Made by a program: the position numbers and the translations under genes
IMG/VR virus record: IMGVR_UViG_3300030104_004757
Coordinates: 1-30,560 of that record
Source: a virus
DNA: 30,560 nt
Direction: 5' to 3' (one strand)
Shown: piece by piece, positions 6,648-13,269 of the stretch
Layout of the letters: every line of letters starts with the position of its first letter
Numbering within the stretch: position 1 is the first letter of the stretch
The notes under the pieces: generated by a model
The model's input: the letters and a program-made list of their open reading frames with translations, nothing else
Databases searched by the model: none
Told to the model about the DNA's origin: nothing

Positions 6648-6869
6648 CTAATAAGTTTGCTTAGGTTTATATTGTTCTAGTCCGTGTTGAATAACTGTAA
6701 TAAAGCTACTTAAAAAAGCTAAGGATATTAATTGAAACATATTAGCGTCAATTATCCCTGCTGATGAACCTAACCACAATGAAATTGCTGATTGTAAACC
6801 GGTCCTAAAAGCTTTAGCAAACATAAATTTCCAATATGCTTTCCAATTAGAGTATTTTTGCTCGGCCAC
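6648..6869 (-). CDS. Probable holin
   Basis: 73 residues. An amphipathic N-terminus with Trp (YSNWKAYWKFMFAKAF) is followed by two hydrophobic stretches (about 24-42 and 45-61), and a short charged tail. Size, topology and the 23-nt overlap with the endolysin gene fit a phage holin that opens the inner membrane at lysis. Assignment rests on position and topology rather than a recognised family signature. It is the last gene before the terminator at 6531-6562. Confidence 0.65.
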   Translation of the reverse strand: MAEQKYSNWKAYWKFMFAKAFRTGLQSAISLWLGSSAGIIDANMFQLISLAFLSSFITVIQHGLEQYKPKQTY

Positions 6870-7620
6870 CGCCCCCTCCTTTTTTCTTTTTTATTATATT
6901 TTTTTCTATTAATTTAGAAAATGTTATAGGCCCTACAATGCCGTCTTGCGTTAAACTATGTAATTTTTGAAAAGTTACAACGGCCGCTAAAGTAAGTTTT
7001 CCAAAATCGCCGTCGGTAGTTAAATTAGCTTTTATTTTTTCATTTAATAATTTTTGTACTTTTATAACGTTATCGCCCCGATCTCCAATTTTTAAAGGTA
7101 GGTTAACTTTTGTATTAGCCGGGATAGGTAAAACGTCTTCTACTTTATAGCTATCACGTTCTAAATTAGTATCTAATTCTTCCGGGGTAACCATTATTTC
7201 AAAGTGCATAGGGTCCTTATAAGATTTATAATTTCCGCCCCACCTAAAAACTTGTATTCCTTTTTTAGTTTTAATTTCTAATATTTTTTCTATGGTACCC
7301 GGACTAAATGTTGTCTTACAAATACCATTTCTAGTAACCGGGTTTTCTTTCCAATTTATATCGACTGCTAACCCGTAAGAGTGCACGCTAAACCTATCGC
7401 TACCCGCTATAGTTCTATAGTTATAACCGCCCGTAGTAGTACGTAAGGTTTTATAATCATCTTCTATTAAAACATTGTTTAACAATGTAAACGGAACTAA
7501 TGCCGCTTTATTTATTTGAGCTCTACCCTCACCGTGAAAATTAAAAACAATTAAGTCTTTTTCATTACCTAAAGCTTTTTTCCAATGGTGTAAGTACCAA
7601 CTAGAATTACCGCGTCTCAT
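6847..7620 (-). CDS. Endolysin: M15-type peptidase plus peptidoglycan-binding domain
   Basis: 257 residues. Residues 35-145 match zinc D,D-carboxypeptidase/L-Ala-D-Glu peptidases (VanY/M15 type): SVHSYGLAVDINW (78-90) supplies His80 and Asp87, and MHFEI (138-142) the third ligand His139. Residues 174-237 are a PG_binding_1 repeat (IGDRGDNVIKVQKLL ... DGDFGKLT ... QDGIVGPIT). It cleaves peptide stems of host peptidoglycan. It overlaps the metallophosphoesterase gene (ATGA) and the holin. The end, KKKKGGGGGRAKIL, is an odd low-complexity tail encoded in the holin overlap. Confidence 0.9.
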   Translation of the reverse strand: MRRGNSSWYLHHWKKALGNEKDLIVFNFHGEGRAQINKAALVPFTLLNNVLIEDDYKTLRTTTGGYNYRTIAGSDRFSVHSYGLAVDINWKENPVTRNGICKTTFSPGTIEKILEIKTKKGIQVFRWGGNYKSYKDPMHFEIMVTPEELDTNLERDSYKVEDVLPIPANTKVNLPLKIGDRGDNVIKVQKLLNEKIKANLTTDGDFGKLTLAAVVTFQKLHSLTQDGIVGPITFSKLIEKNIIKKKKGGGGGRAKIL

Positions 7621-8846
7621 AATACTTCTATATTAGTCCACTTTCGGAAGTCATCTACGTTGTGTAATACTAAGGTAGTTGTCCCGGGTAAACTTTCTTC
7701 GCCCCCGGACTCTTCAAACCATTGGCTGCCGCTATCTTGTGTATTAGCGCCTAATAAAAGCCGTCTATCGACCTCTTTTGTCCAATGGTGGTGGTAATGG
7801 CCTACTAATAATAAATTACTTTCATAAAAACCGCTTTTACTAGGTTTACTTGCCATTTTATTAAACCAATTTTCGACACGGTTTTGTGGCGTAGCGCCAC
7901 GGCGGGCTTGATGACCGTGGGCTACGGTTATTACTACCTTAGGTAGTACTTCTACGCTATACGCTAAATCGTTATTAGGTATAGTAAATTTTACGTGTTG
8001 TAAACTAGGGTCCGCTTTACATATTTGTGCTACTTGGTCGAATAATTCACCGTCTAAGTTATCGCCAAAAGTTGTATAAGCTTTAGAGCCTGTTCTTTTT
8101 TCACCGTGATTTCCTAAGGCACATAAACCTAGTACATCGTTAAACATAGGACTAAATGTCGTAAAACAATCTAATAACATTTTACGGGCCAAGGTCATTT
8201 GTTGCCTACCGTCTAAAACCGTTGTAAAAGTTTGCATAGGGTAGTGGCCGCTGCACGATTCGACTAAATCGCCTAAGCCTACTATTACTAATTTATCTAA
8301 AGTATATTTATTACGCAGCCAATTTATATGCTCTTTAATACGGTCTAAACTTTCATAGTATCTTTTTAACATTTCTTCCGTACCCTCTTTACCTACTTGC
8401 CAATCGCTTAAACAAATTACAAAACATTCTTTATTTTTTGTTTTTGTTTTTTTAACAGGTTTTTTTCTTTTAGCGTAACTTAGTAATTTATTAAATTCTT
8501 TATCATTTACTCGGTTAGTTACTTTAGCGTAAAGGTTAGCTTTATAATAATAAAACTTTTGTACACCATTTTCGCCCCAACTATCCCACACCCTAAAATT
8601 AACAGGCTCATTTTCTTTAATATAAAATCTTTCGCTAGCTCCCTCGCCTAGCCAATAGTCTATCCACTCATTCCAATTAGGGCTGCCGTCTTTACTTGCT
8701 TTAGTTGTAATAGTTCCTTTATCGCCGTCCATTTGAACGCCCGGAGTCCAACTATTCTGATCAGAATTTTTTGTCTTATTATATGTTCCGCGTGGCTTAA
8801 CATCTTGCCTAGACGCAACATAGTCATCTAAATTCATAATTCGCAA
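7617..8846 (-). CDS. Calcineurin-like metallophosphoesterase
   Basis: 409 residues. The metallophosphoesterase core begins near residue 140 with SDWQVGK (D148; the usual DxH is DxQ here), GLGDLVE (GD 192-193), GNHGEK (245-250), VAHGHQ (308-313) and GHYHHH (349-354). These are the metal-binding motifs of a two-metal phosphodiesterase. Residues 1-139 are a separate N-terminal region, disordered at first, holding N27-S28-D29-Q30 from a palindrome. Similar proteins occur in many actinophages without a proven role; DNA or nucleotide processing is likely. Coupled to an upstream 91-residue gene and the downstream endolysin. Confidence 0.8.
   Translation of the reverse strand: MRIMNLDDYVASRQDVKPRGTYNKTKNSDQNSWTPGVQMDGDKGTITTKASKDGSPNWNEWIDYWLGEGASERFYIKENEPVNFRVWDSWGENGVQKFYYYKANLYAKVTNRVNDKEFNKLLSYAKRKKPVKKTKTKNKECFVICLSDWQVGKEGTEEMLKRYYESLDRIKEHINWLRNKYTLDKLVIVGLGDLVESCSGHYPMQTFTTVLDGRQQMTLARKMLLDCFTTFSPMFNDVLGLCALGNHGEKRTGSKAYTTFGDNLDGELFDQVAQICKADPSLQHVKFTIPNNDLAYSVEVLPKVVITVAHGHQARRGATPQNRVENWFNKMASKPSKSGFYESNLLLVGHYHHHWTKEVDRRLLLGANTQDSGSQWFEESGGEESLPGTTTLVLHNVDDFRKWTNIEVL
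8755..8766. repeat. TTCTGATCAGAA palindrome, site 5
   Basis: Perfect copy near the 5' end of the metallophosphoesterase gene, in the Ser-Asp-Gln frame, followed on the plus strand by a T-run. Confidence 0.9.
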
Positions 8847-9109
8847 TTATTTTCTTTGGCTATACGTTGTATAACTCGCCTTAAACCGTCCCGGGTTATA
8901 TTTTTAAAGCCTAAAACCTCTAAACAATACTCGGCTAATAGCGTATAGTTATAACGCGTATTAAATCCGTCTTGTTTTTTTTGTTGTATTTGTTTTAGCA
9001 AATTGAGTATTTGCTCTTTTGTTTCCGGGTATTTATATTCATACCTCTTATTCTTTCTATAAGACGTAATTTTAGCAGCCGAAAAGTCATCTATGTCTTC
9101 AAGTGTCAT
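8834..9109 (-). CDS. Small helical protein, possible DNA-binding partner
   Basis: 91 residues, first gene of the phosphoesterase-endolysin-holin transcript, with AGGAGGG upstream. Residues 52-85 (YTLLAEYCLEVLG ... ITRDGLRRVIQRI) have the spacing of a helix-turn-helix, suggesting it may bring the metallophosphoesterase to DNA. No family recognised; the role is inferred from the overlap with that gene. Confidence 0.5.
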   Translation of the reverse strand: MTLEDIDDFSAAKITSYRKNKRYEYKYPETKEQILNLLKQIQQKKQDGFNTRYNYTLLAEYCLEVLGFKNITRDGLRRVIQRIAKENNCEL

Positions 9110-9132
9110 AAAGCCCTCCTGTTTACTAGATT

Positions 9133-9138
9133 ATTATA
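9133..9138 (-). promoter_or_regulatory. -10 box of the lysis-region promoter
   Basis: TATAAT on the minus strand, 23 nt before the ATG at 9109, leaving room for the AGGAGGG ribosome site. It lies between the terminator at 9172-9194 and the first gene of the unit, as expected for a fresh start. No good -35 was found: TTGTCA is present but only 11 nt away. Confidence 0.5.
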
Positions 9139-9171
9139 TCGTTAAAATATGACAATTTTGCCTATTTTGAT

Positions 9172-9194
9172 AAAAAAAACCCGATAATCCGGGT
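9172..9194 (-). terminator. Intrinsic terminator for leftward transcription
   Basis: ACCCG/CGGGT stem (9179-9183 and 9190-9194), 6-nt loop, followed by eight T on the minus strand. It separates the tail-fibre transcripts from the lysis unit. Positions 9195-9269 hold no gene. Confidence 0.7.
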
Positions 9195-9269
9195 ATGAGG
9201 TTTAATTCTCTGCCCTTTAAAAACGATTTGCTAGCAAGTATAGGCAGCGTTAGTACTTATGTTTTATTG

Positions 9270-9311
9270 CGGCTTTTCTAAATTTTTTTTAAAAAACCCC
9301 TAAAAAAGCCG
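9270..9311. repeat. Inverted repeat CGGCTTTT/AAAAGCCG
   Basis: Eight-base arms at 9270-9277 and 9304-9311 enclose an A/T homopolymer-rich spacer. It lies just upstream of the only plus-strand gene and could be part of its control region or a weak terminator. No function can be assigned. Confidence 0.35.
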
Positions 9312-9379
9312 GAAGTTTTTAGTTGGTCGACGTATTACATATAACTATGAAAGAAAACAAAACACACAAAGGGGGTGTT

Positions 9380-9571
9380 ATGAAGAAAAAAATTAATTTA
9401 GACAATGTACTTGAAGAATTAGGTAACGCTAAAACATCTATTGAACAATCTACCTGGGAATTTCCCGAAGGTATCGATGATGAATTAGGAATTAGAAATC
9501 AAATTGCTGAAGCTGCAAAAGCAGTTGAAAATGCTATTGATTATATTAACGATACGATATTAGAAGACTAA
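9380..9571 (+). CDS. Lone plus-strand gene: small acidic helical protein
   Basis: 63 residues from ATG 9380, preferred over 9323 because AAAGGGGGTG lies directly upstream at ribosome-site distance. Three lysines at the start, then an acidic, helical body (LEELGNAKTSIEQ ... IAEAAKAVENAIDYINDTILED). No cysteines and no membrane segment. It is the only convincing gene on this strand, transcribed against all others, and has its own terminator at 9595-9612. TATAAC at 9340-9345 may be its -10 box. Isolated small acidic proteins of phages often act as inhibitors or accessory factors, but nothing here proves it. Confidence 0.65.
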   Translation: MKKKINLDNVLEELGNAKTSIEQSTWEFPEGIDDELGIRNQIAEAAKAVENAIDYINDTILED

Positions 9572-9594
9572 ATATCGTTTCAATTTTAAAATAG

Positions 9595-9624
9595 CCCCCT
9601 TTAGCTAGGGGGTTTATTTTATTT
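9595..9624 (+). terminator. Terminator of the plus-strand gene
   Basis: CCCCCT/AGGGGG stem (9595-9600 and 9607-9612) with loop TTAGCT, then a T-rich run (TTTATTTTATTT). It may also act on leftward transcripts, where A/T-rich sequence follows but without a pure T-run. Confidence 0.75.
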
Positions 9625-9675
9625 GCCTATTTTAAATGGACACTCGCTACAACTACCCGGACAAAAACCACACAT
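9619..9675 (-). CDS. Cys-rich micro-ORF (18 aa)
   Basis: Encodes MCGFCPGSCSECPFKIGK: five cysteines in 18 residues, as C-x2-C-x3-C-x2-C plus a neighbour pattern. The ATG lies one base after the stop of the 9677-9889 gene, so translational coupling is likely. It could bind a metal or Fe-S centre or be a redox peptide. Its 3' end overlaps the T-run of the plus-strand terminator. Too short for family assignment. Confidence 0.4.
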   Translation of the reverse strand: MCGFCPGSCSECPFKIGK

Positions 9676-9676
9676 A

Positions 9677-9889
9677 TTAGCCGCCTACCTTAAATAGTAT
9701 TTCTCTGATTACTTCTTCAATTATTGTCAAATTATCATTAAATCCTGCAATACTATTTTGGTACGCGACTACTTGTGCTTTTAGCGTCGCGACTTCTTGT
9801 TGTAAATCATTAACGGTCTTAAATAACCAACCTACTAAAGCAGCTAGACCGCCCTGTAATATTTGTGATAAATTTACTGTAGCTTTCAT
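9677..9889 (-). CDS. Small membrane-anchored coiled-coil protein
   Basis: 70 residues. One hydrophobic segment (about 9-24, ILQGGLAALVGWLFKTV) is followed by a heptad-like coiled coil (VNDLQQEVATLKAQVVAYQ) and an amphipathic end. The start overlaps the stop of the 9889-10074 gene. The pair resembles the small holin/XhlA-like proteins some phages carry beside the tail genes. A second holin, antiholin or membrane-attachment protein are all possible. Confidence 0.55.
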   Translation of the reverse strand: MKATVNLSQILQGGLAALVGWLFKTVNDLQQEVATLKAQVVAYQNSIAGFNDNLTIIEEVIREILFKVGG

Positions 9890-10074
9890 TAATTAAACAT
9901 TCCTAAAAATCCTCCAAAAATTGCGCCAAAACCAATTAGCCAACCGATAATTTCAGCCCTACTAGGTTTAGAATTTATTTTTTCGTGTAAATAATCTATC
10001 CGGACCTGTATTTCTTTTTGTCCGTCTAAAACTAAACGTAGCATTTCTTTTTGGGTATATCCGTTATCGGCCAT
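9889..10074 (-). CDS. XhlA-like small protein: coiled coil plus C-terminal membrane segment
   Basis: 61 residues. Residues 8-36 form an amphipathic/coiled helix (KEMLRLVLDGQKEIQVRIDYLHEKI); 43-60 are a hydrophobic, glycine-rich membrane segment (IIGWLIGFGAIFGGFLGMF). This order is that of haemolysin XhlA-type lysis proteins. Together with the next gene, which has the reverse order, it may form a membrane complex. A TATAAT box ends 6 nt before the ATG, so it may be expressed independently of the fibre genes. Confidence 0.55.
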   Translation of the reverse strand: MADNGYTQKEMLRLVLDGQKEIQVRIDYLHEKINSKPSRAEIIGWLIGFGAIFGGFLGMFN

Positions 10075-10080
10075 AAAAAA

Positions 10081-10086
10081 ATTATA
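10081..10086 (-). promoter_or_regulatory. -10 box of a leaderless promoter
   Basis: TATAAT on the minus strand with six T before the ATG at 10074, the same geometry as at 1491 and 30413. The rest of the gap 10087-10120 shows nothing. Confidence 0.55.
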
Positions 10087-10120
10087 GTCTTAGGTAATGT
10101 TTGTAAATTTAGTTATGTTA

Positions 10121-10450
10121 TTAAGCAGGTTTCGGGTTATCGTCTTTAATTTTTTTAATAGCTTTATACCATTCACCTTTTTTAGCATCGGCCCCAAATT
10201 TTCCTCCGTCAATATCCCAAAATAATTCGTCTAATTGGTCCCCGACTGATTTAAAACTATTTAGGCGGTCATCTTTATATCCATTATTTTGTTGGTTAAA
10301 TTTAGAATTAGCCCGGTCATTAATAGCCGTTTCGTATTCGCTATCAGTAAACTCTCGTCTTTCGTTGTTTACTTGTGCATATAACGGGCGTTCATTTTCA
10401 ATTTCAGCGGCTGATTCCGTTTTAAATTCTTCTATTGTTTTTAGTGACAT
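10121..10450 (-). CDS. Small acidic tail-fibre-region protein
   Basis: 109 residues. The segment SVGDQLDELFWDIDGGKFG (65-83), followed by KKGEWYKAIKKIKDDNP, resembles a conserved C-terminal motif found in small proteins at the end of tail-fibre clusters of marine phages, often guessed to be fibre assembly factors. The N-terminal half is charged and helical. It follows six paralogous fibre-type genes, from which it is separated by a micro-cistron carrying a palindrome. The assembly role is inferred. Confidence 0.5.
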   Translation of the reverse strand: MSLKTIEEFKTESAAEIENERPLYAQVNNERREFTDSEYETAINDRANSKFNQQNNGYKDDRLNSFKSVGDQLDELFWDIDGGKFGADAKKGEWYKAIKKIKDDNPKPA

Positions 10451-10451
10451 A

Positions 10452-10496
10452 CTAAAAGTTTAAATTATTCTGATCAGAATTTTTTCCGTATGACAT
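10452..10496 (-). CDS. Micro-cistron MSYGKNSDQNNLNF, copy 1
   Basis: 14 codons, starting 3 nt after the stop of the fibre gene at 10500 and ending one base before the ATG at 10450. The palindrome encodes S-D-Q. The same 45-nt ORF recurs at 14699-14743 with only two differences, both synonymous or stop-to-stop. It may be translated by coupling, or the sequence may be conserved because it is a control element. The peptide itself has no recognisable function. Confidence 0.4.
   Translation of the reverse strand: MSYGKNSDQNNLNF
10457..10462 (-). promoter_or_regulatory. Possible -10 box beside palindrome
   Basis: TAAACT on the minus strand, 6 nt before the ATG at 10450 and 5 nt from the palindrome. 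It fits the loose TANNNT actinobacterial -10 pattern. The same layout occurs at 14704-14709. Confidence 0.35.
10468..10479. repeat. TTCTGATCAGAA palindrome, site 6
   Basis: Perfect, between genes; its inner edge is 17 nt from the next ATG. T-run on its plus-strand right side. Confidence 0.95.
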
Positions 10497-10499
10497 TTA

Positions 10500-11024
10500 T
10501 TAACCTTTTCGAATACCATACAAAACAAATTCTCCACTTACAATATTGCTAGCGTCTATAAAAAAATATATTCCGTCTACGGCGGACGCAACGGTAAATC
10601 CCATTCCCCCGGTTGCCGACATTAAATTACCGCCGGCGTCTCTGTTTGAATTTTCTAAAGTTGCAGTCGTGTATTCCCCACTATTACTTGCGTTAAAAAT
10701 GTACATATGACCGTTAGCAGTTTCTTCAGTTTGGTCGCCTAATTTTTCTCTTGTTAAATAACATAGGTTTAGATTAGTTCCGCCTTCAGCAGCAAAATCA
10801 GAATAAGTTTTTAATTTTTTAAAAGCGTAATCATAATTATTAGTTTCATTTGCAGTACCACTTTCGGTAAATCTAAACTGCGGGTATTTTTCATTAACGG
10901 ACCCTTGCATATTTCTATAAGTTACCATATACGTATCGTAAGTACTATCCATACCGGTTAAAGTAACACTACTTACTGCAGTAGATACAGTATTTTCTGC
11001 TATTTTAACTACTGTACCGCTCAC
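10500..11024 (-). CDS. Fibre/receptor-type paralog 1 (type A)
   Basis: 174 residues from a GTG start in a GTGA overlap with the preceding gene. It has the shared signature of the six paralogs: a D.YDTYMV strand (about 26-33), F.(D/E)SG ... YDYA (51-67), HMYIFNASNSGEYTTATLE (106-124) and a C-terminal DGIYFF ... VLYGIRKG strand. The pattern suggests a beta-sandwich virion-surface domain, as in tail-fibre tips of aquatic phages. Last gene of the second B-A-A block. Confidence 0.6.
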   Translation of the reverse strand: MSGTVVKIAENTVSTAVSSVTLTGMDSTYDTYMVTYRNMQGSVNEKYPQFRFTESGTANETNNYDYAFKKLKTYSDFAAEGGTNLNLCYLTREKLGDQTEETANGHMYIFNASNSGEYTTATLENSNRDAGGNLMSATGGMGFTVASAVDGIYFFIDASNIVSGEFVLYGIRKG

Positions 11025-11533
11025 GATAAAACCCCGTACATATTAATTTCCATATCAAAACTAGCCCCGCTACTTCTATTTAATTGTATTCCCGATAATT
11101 GTTCTTCTGATTTATGTACCCCAATAGTTCTTGCACCTCTGCCCTCTGTTGAATAGCTTGATGATTGAACCGTAACAAAAGTATAAAGGTCATTGTTAAA
11201 AGGACTATATATAAAAGCACTTATACCACCAAAATCATCGACACCACTTTGGGCTAAAGCAAAGTTAGCAATAGCACTTTGGTTAGTATTTCTAAGATTT
11301 GCAAACCCTGTATTAGCGTACATATCTAAACTAGCATAATCATATTCGTTTTGGTTTATTAAAGTACCGCTGCTATCCATAAACCTCATCCATACGTAAG
11401 CATTATCGGACATACGGCCCTTAGATACACTTAAAAAATAAGTATCAAAAGCCGAAGAAAAACAATCCGCTACCGTTAAGGAAGTAACACCTATACCGCT
11501 TGCTGATTTAATAAATTGTAAATTAGTAGCCAT
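11021..11533 (-). CDS. Fibre/receptor-type paralog 2 (type A)
   Basis: 170 residues with AAGGAG upstream of the ATG. Shares AFDTYFLSVS (28-37), RFMDSSGTLINQNEYDYASLDMY (50-72), FIYSPFNNDLYTFVTVQ and the ending SGIQLNRSSG ... INMYGVLS with its neighbours. Central gene of the second B-A-A block. Likely a beta-rich structural protein of the tail tip; receptor binding is an inference from position. Confidence 0.6.
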   Translation of the reverse strand: MATNLQFIKSASGIGVTSLTVADCFSSAFDTYFLSVSKGRMSDNAYVWMRFMDSSGTLINQNEYDYASLDMYANTGFANLRNTNQSAIANFALAQSGVDDFGGISAFIYSPFNNDLYTFVTVQSSSYSTEGRGARTIGVHKSEEQLSGIQLNRSSGASFDMEINMYGVLS

Positions 11534-11535
11534 TT

Positions 11536-12165
11536 TTAGCTCCTTAACCCAAATAAACTTATGGTAGCGCTCGTCATAGCATTAAGAGTTGTTCCTGCAC
11601 CAAACTTAATTGCTGATATTTCTTCGGCGTGGTTATATTGTTGACTTCCAAATTCCATAGCAGGATAATCTTGAAAATCTACAAAACTCATATGGCTTGT
11701 AGCGTAGGTAAATACCGAACTATTACCCGCGTTATATAAATACATAACACCGTTAGCTAAAGAATGTGCGTCTTCATCTATGTCGCCACATAATCTAGCA
11801 CTATCTTGGCTCGTACTAAATCTTTGGGCAAAACTTCCGTCTGCAATTCCTCTTTCATTACAAAAAGAATATCCAGTTTCAAAAGAACTACCACCGTCGT
11901 TAGATAATCTATATCCTAATTCTGTTTGACTTCCAAAGTGTATATCGTTAAAAGTAAAAAAATGAACATTATATAAACTTTGGTTTAAGTTACTAAAAGT
12001 ACAGGTTGCACTAGATACCGTTTGCGTTTGTATTAATTCTAAAGAGCCGACGGTTGTAAATTTGTGTTCTATATCTAAATTATAAATATCGGTAGGCGTA
12101 AAAATACCTGAATTATTACCATAACTTTGGCTTGGGCTCTCGGGTATGTAAGAAAATTCGCTCAT
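11536..12165 (-). CDS. Fibre/receptor-type paralog 3 (type B)
   Basis: 209 residues, longer than type A by an N-terminal segment (1-38) ending in a strand VGSLELIQTQTVSSATCTF that matches GGSFELIESQT of the 13266-13862 protein. Then YNVHFFTFND, YLYNAGNSSVFTYATSH and a C-terminal SAIKFGAGTTLNA ... ISLFGLRS. It opens the second B-A-A block, directly after a palindrome and a TATAAT box. The N-terminal extension may attach the protein to the tail. Confidence 0.6.
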   Translation of the reverse strand: MSEFSYIPESPSQSYGNNSGIFTPTDIYNLDIEHKFTTVGSLELIQTQTVSSATCTFSNLNQSLYNVHFFTFNDIHFGSQTELGYRLSNDGGSSFETGYSFCNERGIADGSFAQRFSTSQDSARLCGDIDEDAHSLANGVMYLYNAGNSSVFTYATSHMSFVDFQDYPAMEFGSQQYNHAEEISAIKFGAGTTLNAMTSATISLFGLRS

Positions 12166-12172
12166 ATACTTT

Positions 12173-12178
12173 ATTATA
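12173..12178 (-). promoter_or_regulatory. -10 box between palindrome and paralog 3
   Basis: TATAAT on the minus strand, 7 nt before the ATG at 12165 and 8 nt from the palindrome at 12187. The palindrome therefore lies where the -35 contact or a regulator would be. Confidence 0.45.
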
Positions 12179-12212
12179 AATTATTATTCTGATCAGAATT
12201 TTTATCCGACAT
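12174..12212 (-). CDS. Micro-cistron MSDKNSDQNNNL
   Basis: 12 codons between paralogs 4 and 3, starting 2 nt after the upstream stop. Nucleotides and peptide nearly equal the last 13 codons of the methyltransferase gene (29066-29104, ...MSDKNSDQNDNL; two differences in 39 nt). Translation is plausible but unproven. Confidence 0.4.
   Translation of the reverse strand: MSDKNSDQNNNL
12187..12198. repeat. TTCTGATCAGAA palindrome, site 7
   Basis: Perfect, between the two B-A-A blocks of fibre paralogs; inner edge 21 nt from the next ATG. Confidence 0.95.
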
Positions 12213-12214
12213 TA

Positions 12215-12739
12215 TTAAATTACCTTATACATTGTAAATTGACTTCCTGCATTAAAACCTGCCGGGGAAGTCGCTTGGTTTGTATGTATTTCAATTCCAT
12301 TAAAAGAAGTAGTTTCTTTTTTTACGCCGCCCTCTTGATAACCCCTTAGTCTTGTGTTGTTATGCGAAGTAACATCTAAAATAATTTTTGAATATAAACT
12401 ACTTGAATACCAATTATGTAAATATGCTACAAAATTACAAGTATTAGGCGTTATAGCCATACCGTCTGTCGCTCTAATCATATCTTGATTGGAATTATTA
12501 AAAAATTGAAAAGTAGCAGTACTGTTTATGTCAAGCCACGCAATGTCAAAATTAGCAGTTGTATCTATAGTAGAGTCTACTAATGGCTGTATATCGCATA
12601 TACCACCATTAGCTGCCACATTAAGATTATTAGCTATAAGCATATAGACATTATTATCTGTAATACATTGTTCTAATTTAATTGACGAAACCTCGCTACC
12701 ACTTACAACTTTATGATTTGCTACTTGTAATAATCCCAT
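12215..12739 (-). CDS. Fibre/receptor-type paralog 4 (type A, divergent)
   Basis: 174 residues. It keeps the DNNVYMLIANN strand (28-38), the FVAYLHNWYSSSLYSKIILD strand pair and FNGIEIHTN ... FTMYKVI at the end, but lacks the YDYA box, which is replaced by FDIAWLDI. Start abuts the stop of the gene upstream (one shared base). Third gene of the first block. Same inferred role as its paralogs. Confidence 0.55.
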   Translation of the reverse strand: MGLLQVANHKVVSGSEVSSIKLEQCITDNNVYMLIANNLNVAANGGICDIQPLVDSTIDTTANFDIAWLDINSTATFQFFNNSNQDMIRATDGMAITPNTCNFVAYLHNWYSSSLYSKIILDVTSHNNTRLRGYQEGGVKKETTSFNGIEIHTNQATSPAGFNAGSQFTMYKVI

Positions 12740-13269
12740 TAATCTACTCGCAATCCATAAGTCTTAATATTTCCACTAGAAAATGGTCTAGAACCATTAC
12801 TGTCTATTACTTGAAAACCCGTCATACTACCTGCTGTTCTTTGTACACCAATCCCTTTCATAGATAAATGTAAACCTGCCGAAGAAGTCATACTTTGGTA
12901 TAAAGCGTAGGTATGTAAATTAGATTCATAGGGATTAAATATATATGTTTCACTTCCTTGACTTTCAGGTGCTTGGTCTACGCTTTCGCCAAAATATCTA
13001 TAAAGTTGTGCTTGCCCCGTTGCATATTGTTCGGTAAATCCACTATCGGCTCTCATTATTTGGTGCCCATAATCATAAAGAGTATTTACCGCACTACCGC
13101 TTGCATTAATAAACCTTAAATTAGGGTCGGTTTGTGTTGTTCCTACTGTTGAAATATTATTTGCTACAATTTTATAAACTTCAAAATTTTCTGAAAAAAC
13201 GTCTGTTATAGAAACTATTGAAACGCCACTTGTTATTGTTGTATCGTTAATTAATCTTAAATTGCTCAT
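12739..13269 (-). CDS. Fibre/receptor-type paralog 5 (type A)
   Basis: 176 residues. Shows ENFEVYKIVANN (27-38), RFINASGSAVNTLYDYGHQI, ETYIFNPYESNLHTYALYQS and a C-terminal TGFQVIDSNGS ... IKTYGLRVD. The strand GVSIVSITDVF near the start resembles GIGVTSLTVADCF of paralog 2, so the two are probably direct duplicates occupying the same place in each block. Confidence 0.6.
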   Translation of the reverse strand: MSNLRLINDTTITSGVSIVSITDVFSENFEVYKIVANNISTVGTTQTDPNLRFINASGSAVNTLYDYGHQIMRADSGFTEQYATGQAQLYRYFGESVDQAPESQGSETYIFNPYESNLHTYALYQSMTSSAGLHLSMKGIGVQRTAGSMTGFQVIDSNGSRPFSSGNIKTYGLRVD

